A DNA stretch of 64,000 nt, from contig CP071065.1 of assembly GCA_017164015.1 (NCBI GenBank), forward strand, positions 5,061,918 through 5,125,917. The letters run 5' to 3'. The notes beneath the pieces were generated by a model. That model worked only from the letters and a program-made list of their open reading frames with translations, made no database searches and was not told the origin of the DNA. Origin of the DNA: Nostoc sp. UHCC 0702 (GTDB lineage Bacteria; Cyanobacteriota; Cyanobacteriia; Cyanobacteriales; Nostocaceae). The translations under genes were made by a program, and so were the position numbers. How positions within the stretch are numbered: the stretch's first letter is position 1; each line of letters begins with the position of its first letter. This document shows positions 62,208 through 64,000 of the stretch, piece after piece.

Positions 62208-62408
62208 ATGAAACTTCAGCTAACAGTTCCTAACATGGCTTGTTCTGCTTGTGGAGAAACCATTACAAAAGCCATCCAAGCAGTTGATCCTACGGCTGAG
62301 GTTGGGGCCGATCCAAAAACGAAGCTAGTCAGCGTTGAAACCCAGGCATCCGAAACAGCAGTGACAGAAGCAATTATAGCTGCTGGCTATTCGGTGGCAT
62401 CTAATTAA
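62208..62408 (+). CDS. Heavy-metal-associated (copper chaperone) protein
   Basis: 66 residues, one HMA domain with the metal site NMACSACG (MxCxxC). AAAGGA lies before the ATG at 62208; the frame is open to a TTG seven codons higher. The fold betaalphabetabetaalphabeta is evident. Small free HMA proteins (CopZ/Atx1 type) hold Cu(I) and hand it to P-type ATPases such as the one encoded 234 bases downstream. They form a probable operon under the MerR-type promoter at 62147. Confidence 0.9.
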   Translation: MKLQLTVPNMACSACGETITKAIQAVDPTAEVGADPKTKLVSVETQASETAVTEAIIAAGYSVASN

Positions 62409-62642
62409 AAGGGAAGGGAACAAAGAACAAGGAACGGGAAATAGTCCTGTTTTAGGCGGGGTCAAAATCCCTGCCTGAAACCGTCTGCACGTTAGTTGCT
62501 TTTGATTTCAACCCGTTGTTCACAGTAGGAGGGAATAATTATGCAATTCTATTCCCGATTCCCCATTCCTGATTCCCTACCTTGAAGAATTGTTGAATTT
62601 TCTCATCTTGTCAAAACAAATGAGTGTAAAGGAACCAAAAAG
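62409..62642. other. Spacer between the copper chaperone and copper ATPase genes
   Basis: 234 bases, no gene. It contains an imperfect inverted repeat around TTTTAGGCGGGGTC...CCTGCCTGAAACC (about 62450-62482) that may attenuate readthrough. Confidence 0.4.
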
Positions 62643-64000
62643 ATGGAAAGTACCACACTCAAACTGCGCGGTATGAGTTGCGCTTCTTGTGCCAGAAGCG
62701 TTGAACAAGCAATCAGTTCTGTCCCAGGTGTGAATGAATGTAGTGTGAACTTTGGAACAGAACAAGCAACAGTTGAATATGACCCCAAAACAACTAGTAT
62801 ACAAGCCATCCAAGACGCAGTAGACGCAGCAGGTTACTCTGCCTATCCACTCCCAGAACAAAACCTGATGGTAGCAGAAGATGATGCCGAGAAAACAACT
62901 CGTTTGCGAGAATCCCGTTATCTACTGCGAAAAGTGATTGTGGCTGGGGTTATTGGTGCTGTGCTGGTGATTGGGTCATTACCCATGATGATCGGTTTGG
63001 ATTTGCCTATCATTCCAGAATGGTTGCATAATTCTTGGGTACAGCTGGTGCTAACAACTCCAGTGTTGTTCTGGTCTGGTGCGGATTTCTTTAAAAACGC
63101 TTGGAAAACTTTAAAACGCCACGCAGCAACAATGGATACTTTAGTTGCTCTGGGTACGGGAGCAGCATATACCTATTCTTTATTTGCAACAGCTTTCCCC
63201 GGTTTTTTTGTAGCTCAAGGATTAAAGCCAGATGTATATTACGAAGCAGCGGTTGTGATTATTGCTTTAATTCTTTTGGGACGGTGGTTAGAAAACCGTG
63301 CCAAAAGACAAACTTCCCAAGCAATTCGTAAACTGATTGGTTTGAGCGCGAAAACAGCACGGCTAATTCGGAATGGGGAAGAAGTAGATGTGCCTATTGA
63401 GCAAGTGCAGATTGGCGATGTGATATTGGTTCGTCCTGGTGAGAAGATTCCCGTAGATGGGGAAGTGGTTGCAGGGAAATCCACAGTTGACGAAGCGATG
63501 GTGACAGGGGAAAGTCAGCCTGTGAAAAAGCAACCAAAAGATGAAGTAATCGGGGCTACCATCAACAAAACAGGGAGTTTCAAGTTCCGGGCGACACGAG
63601 TCGGTAAGGATACAGTACTAGCACAGATTGTCCAACTAGTGCAGCAAGCTCAAGGTTCTAAAGCTCCCATTCAAAGACTAGCAGACCAAGTGACCGGATG
63701 GTTTGTGCCTGCGGTGATTGCGATCGCTCTCCTCACTTTCATCATTTGGTACAACATCATGGGTAACGTGACTCTAGCACTAATCACCACAGTTGGAGTG
63801 TTAATTATTGCTTGTCCTTGTGCCTTGGGTTTAGCCACACCAACTTCTGTGATGGTAGGCACGGGTAAAGGTGCAGAAAATGGTATCCTAATTAAAGGAG
63901 CTGAAAGCTTAGAACTGGCACACAAAATCCAAACAATTGTCTTGGACAAAACTGGAACTATCACTGAGGGTAAACCAACAGTTACAGATTTTGTCACAAA
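62643..64000 (+). CDS. Copper-translocating P1B-type ATPase (3' end beyond window)
   Basis: The frame runs from the ATG at 62643 (AAAGGA upstream) past the window end, giving ~452 residues of the normal ~750. An N-terminal HMA domain holds GMSCASCA (CxxC). The membrane part follows (YLLRKVIVAGVIGAV; a pair of helices near TMDTLVALGTGAAYTYS; LILLGRWLENRAK), then the actuator with TGES, the CPC ion-binding motif of Cu(I)/Ag(I) pumps (IIACPCALGLATP) and the phosphorylation site DKTGT. It exports or moves Cu(I) across the plasma or thylakoid membrane. It would be CopA-, PacS- or CtaA-like; which of these cannot be settled by eye. Confidence 0.95.
   Translation, partial: MESTTLKLRGMSCASCARSVEQAISSVPGVNECSVNFGTEQATVEYDPKTTSIQAIQDAVDAAGYSAYPLPEQNLMVAEDDAEKTTRLRESRYLLRKVIVAGVIGAVLVIGSLPMMIGLDLPIIPEWLHNSWVQLVLTTPVLFWSGADFFKNAWKTLKRHAATMDTLVALGTGAAYTYSLFATAFPGFFVAQGLKPDVYYEAAVVIIALILLGRWLENRAKRQTSQAIRKLIGLSAKTARLIRNGEEVDVPIEQVQIGDVILVRPGEKIPVDGEVVAGKSTVDEAMVTGESQPVKKQPKDEVIGATINKTGSFKFRATRVGKDTVLAQIVQLVQQAQGSKAPIQRLADQVTGWFVPAVIAIALLTFIIWYNIMGNVTLALITTVGVLIIACPCALGLATPTSVMVGTGKGAENGILIKGAESLELAHKIQTIVLDKTGTITEGKPTVTDFVT

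Overview
The window looks like chromosomal DNA of a filamentous, probably heterocyst-forming cyanobacterium (Nostocales, Nostoc/Anabaena-like). The reasons are psbA, chlL and chlN, a cyanophycinase, an SLH/OprB-type outer-membrane porin, several GAF/PAS histidine kinases and eukaryotic-type Ser/Thr kinases, very frequent HIP1 octamers (GCGATCGC), and many heptanucleotide short tandem repeats between genes. The genus is inferred from this style, not from a marker gene.

Layout. 1-2295: two overlapping sensor histidine kinases, the first cut by the window edge. 2543-4399: a phosphodiesterase/alkaline-phosphatase-family lipoprotein. 4669-7781: two convergent kinase-like proteins with complementary defects; one keeps the phospho-acceptor His but has lost the ATP-binding boxes, the other keeps the ATP-binding boxes but has Gln in place of His. 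7972-9794: a glutaredoxin-like gene followed by murE. 10282-13286: two unrecognised genes; the second lies between a copy of the chlN 3' end and chlN itself. 13493-16924: chlL, a DUF5331-type gene and chlN (dark-operative protochlorophyllide reductase). 17580-22618: a Trp-rich small protein, clpB and a membrane-anchored Ser/Thr kinase. 23054-26048: a compact operon with a small exported repeat protein, a degenerate ATP-grasp-like protein, and an ATP-grasp protein fused to a 2-oxoglutarate/Fe(II)-oxygenase-like domain. It is my best candidate for an undescribed peptide- or amino-acid-modifying system. 26728-27807: a decayed IS inside inverted repeats. 27923-34488: threonine synthase, a small coiled-coil protein, a large membrane-anchored protein and a porin.

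34489-46594 is repeat-rich. It holds transposase relics, a PAS histidine kinase, an IS701-like element that truncates a pentapeptide-repeat gene, and many copies of a small mobile-element family with ATATCA(A/T)GT(C/T)CG ends, alongside a DUF4349 lipoprotein, a membrane glycosyltransferase and a DUF6174 protein. 46770-53070: a caspase-GUN4 fusion, an unknown gene, and a cyanophycinase-like gene followed by a GH13-like hydrolase. About 53584-53740: a possible 6S RNA. 53998-57803: a beta-carbonic anhydrase, another IS relic, tandem duplicated Uma2 nuclease-like genes, and a broken Tse2-like toxin next to an intact small partner gene. 58111-60530: two adjacent paralogous Ser/Thr kinases, one with an extraordinary Ala/Trp hexanucleotide-repeat tail. 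60699-61781: psbA in its Glu130 form, with an HLR1-like site and a long palindrome upstream. 62208-64000: a copper chaperone and a copper P-type ATPase (cut by the window edge) behind a MerR-type promoter.

The unifying themes are photosynthesis and chlorophyll housekeeping, heavy signalling capacity, and genome plasticity driven by small repeats. No tRNA, rRNA or CRISPR array was recognised. All family assignments come from reading motifs; no database search was run.
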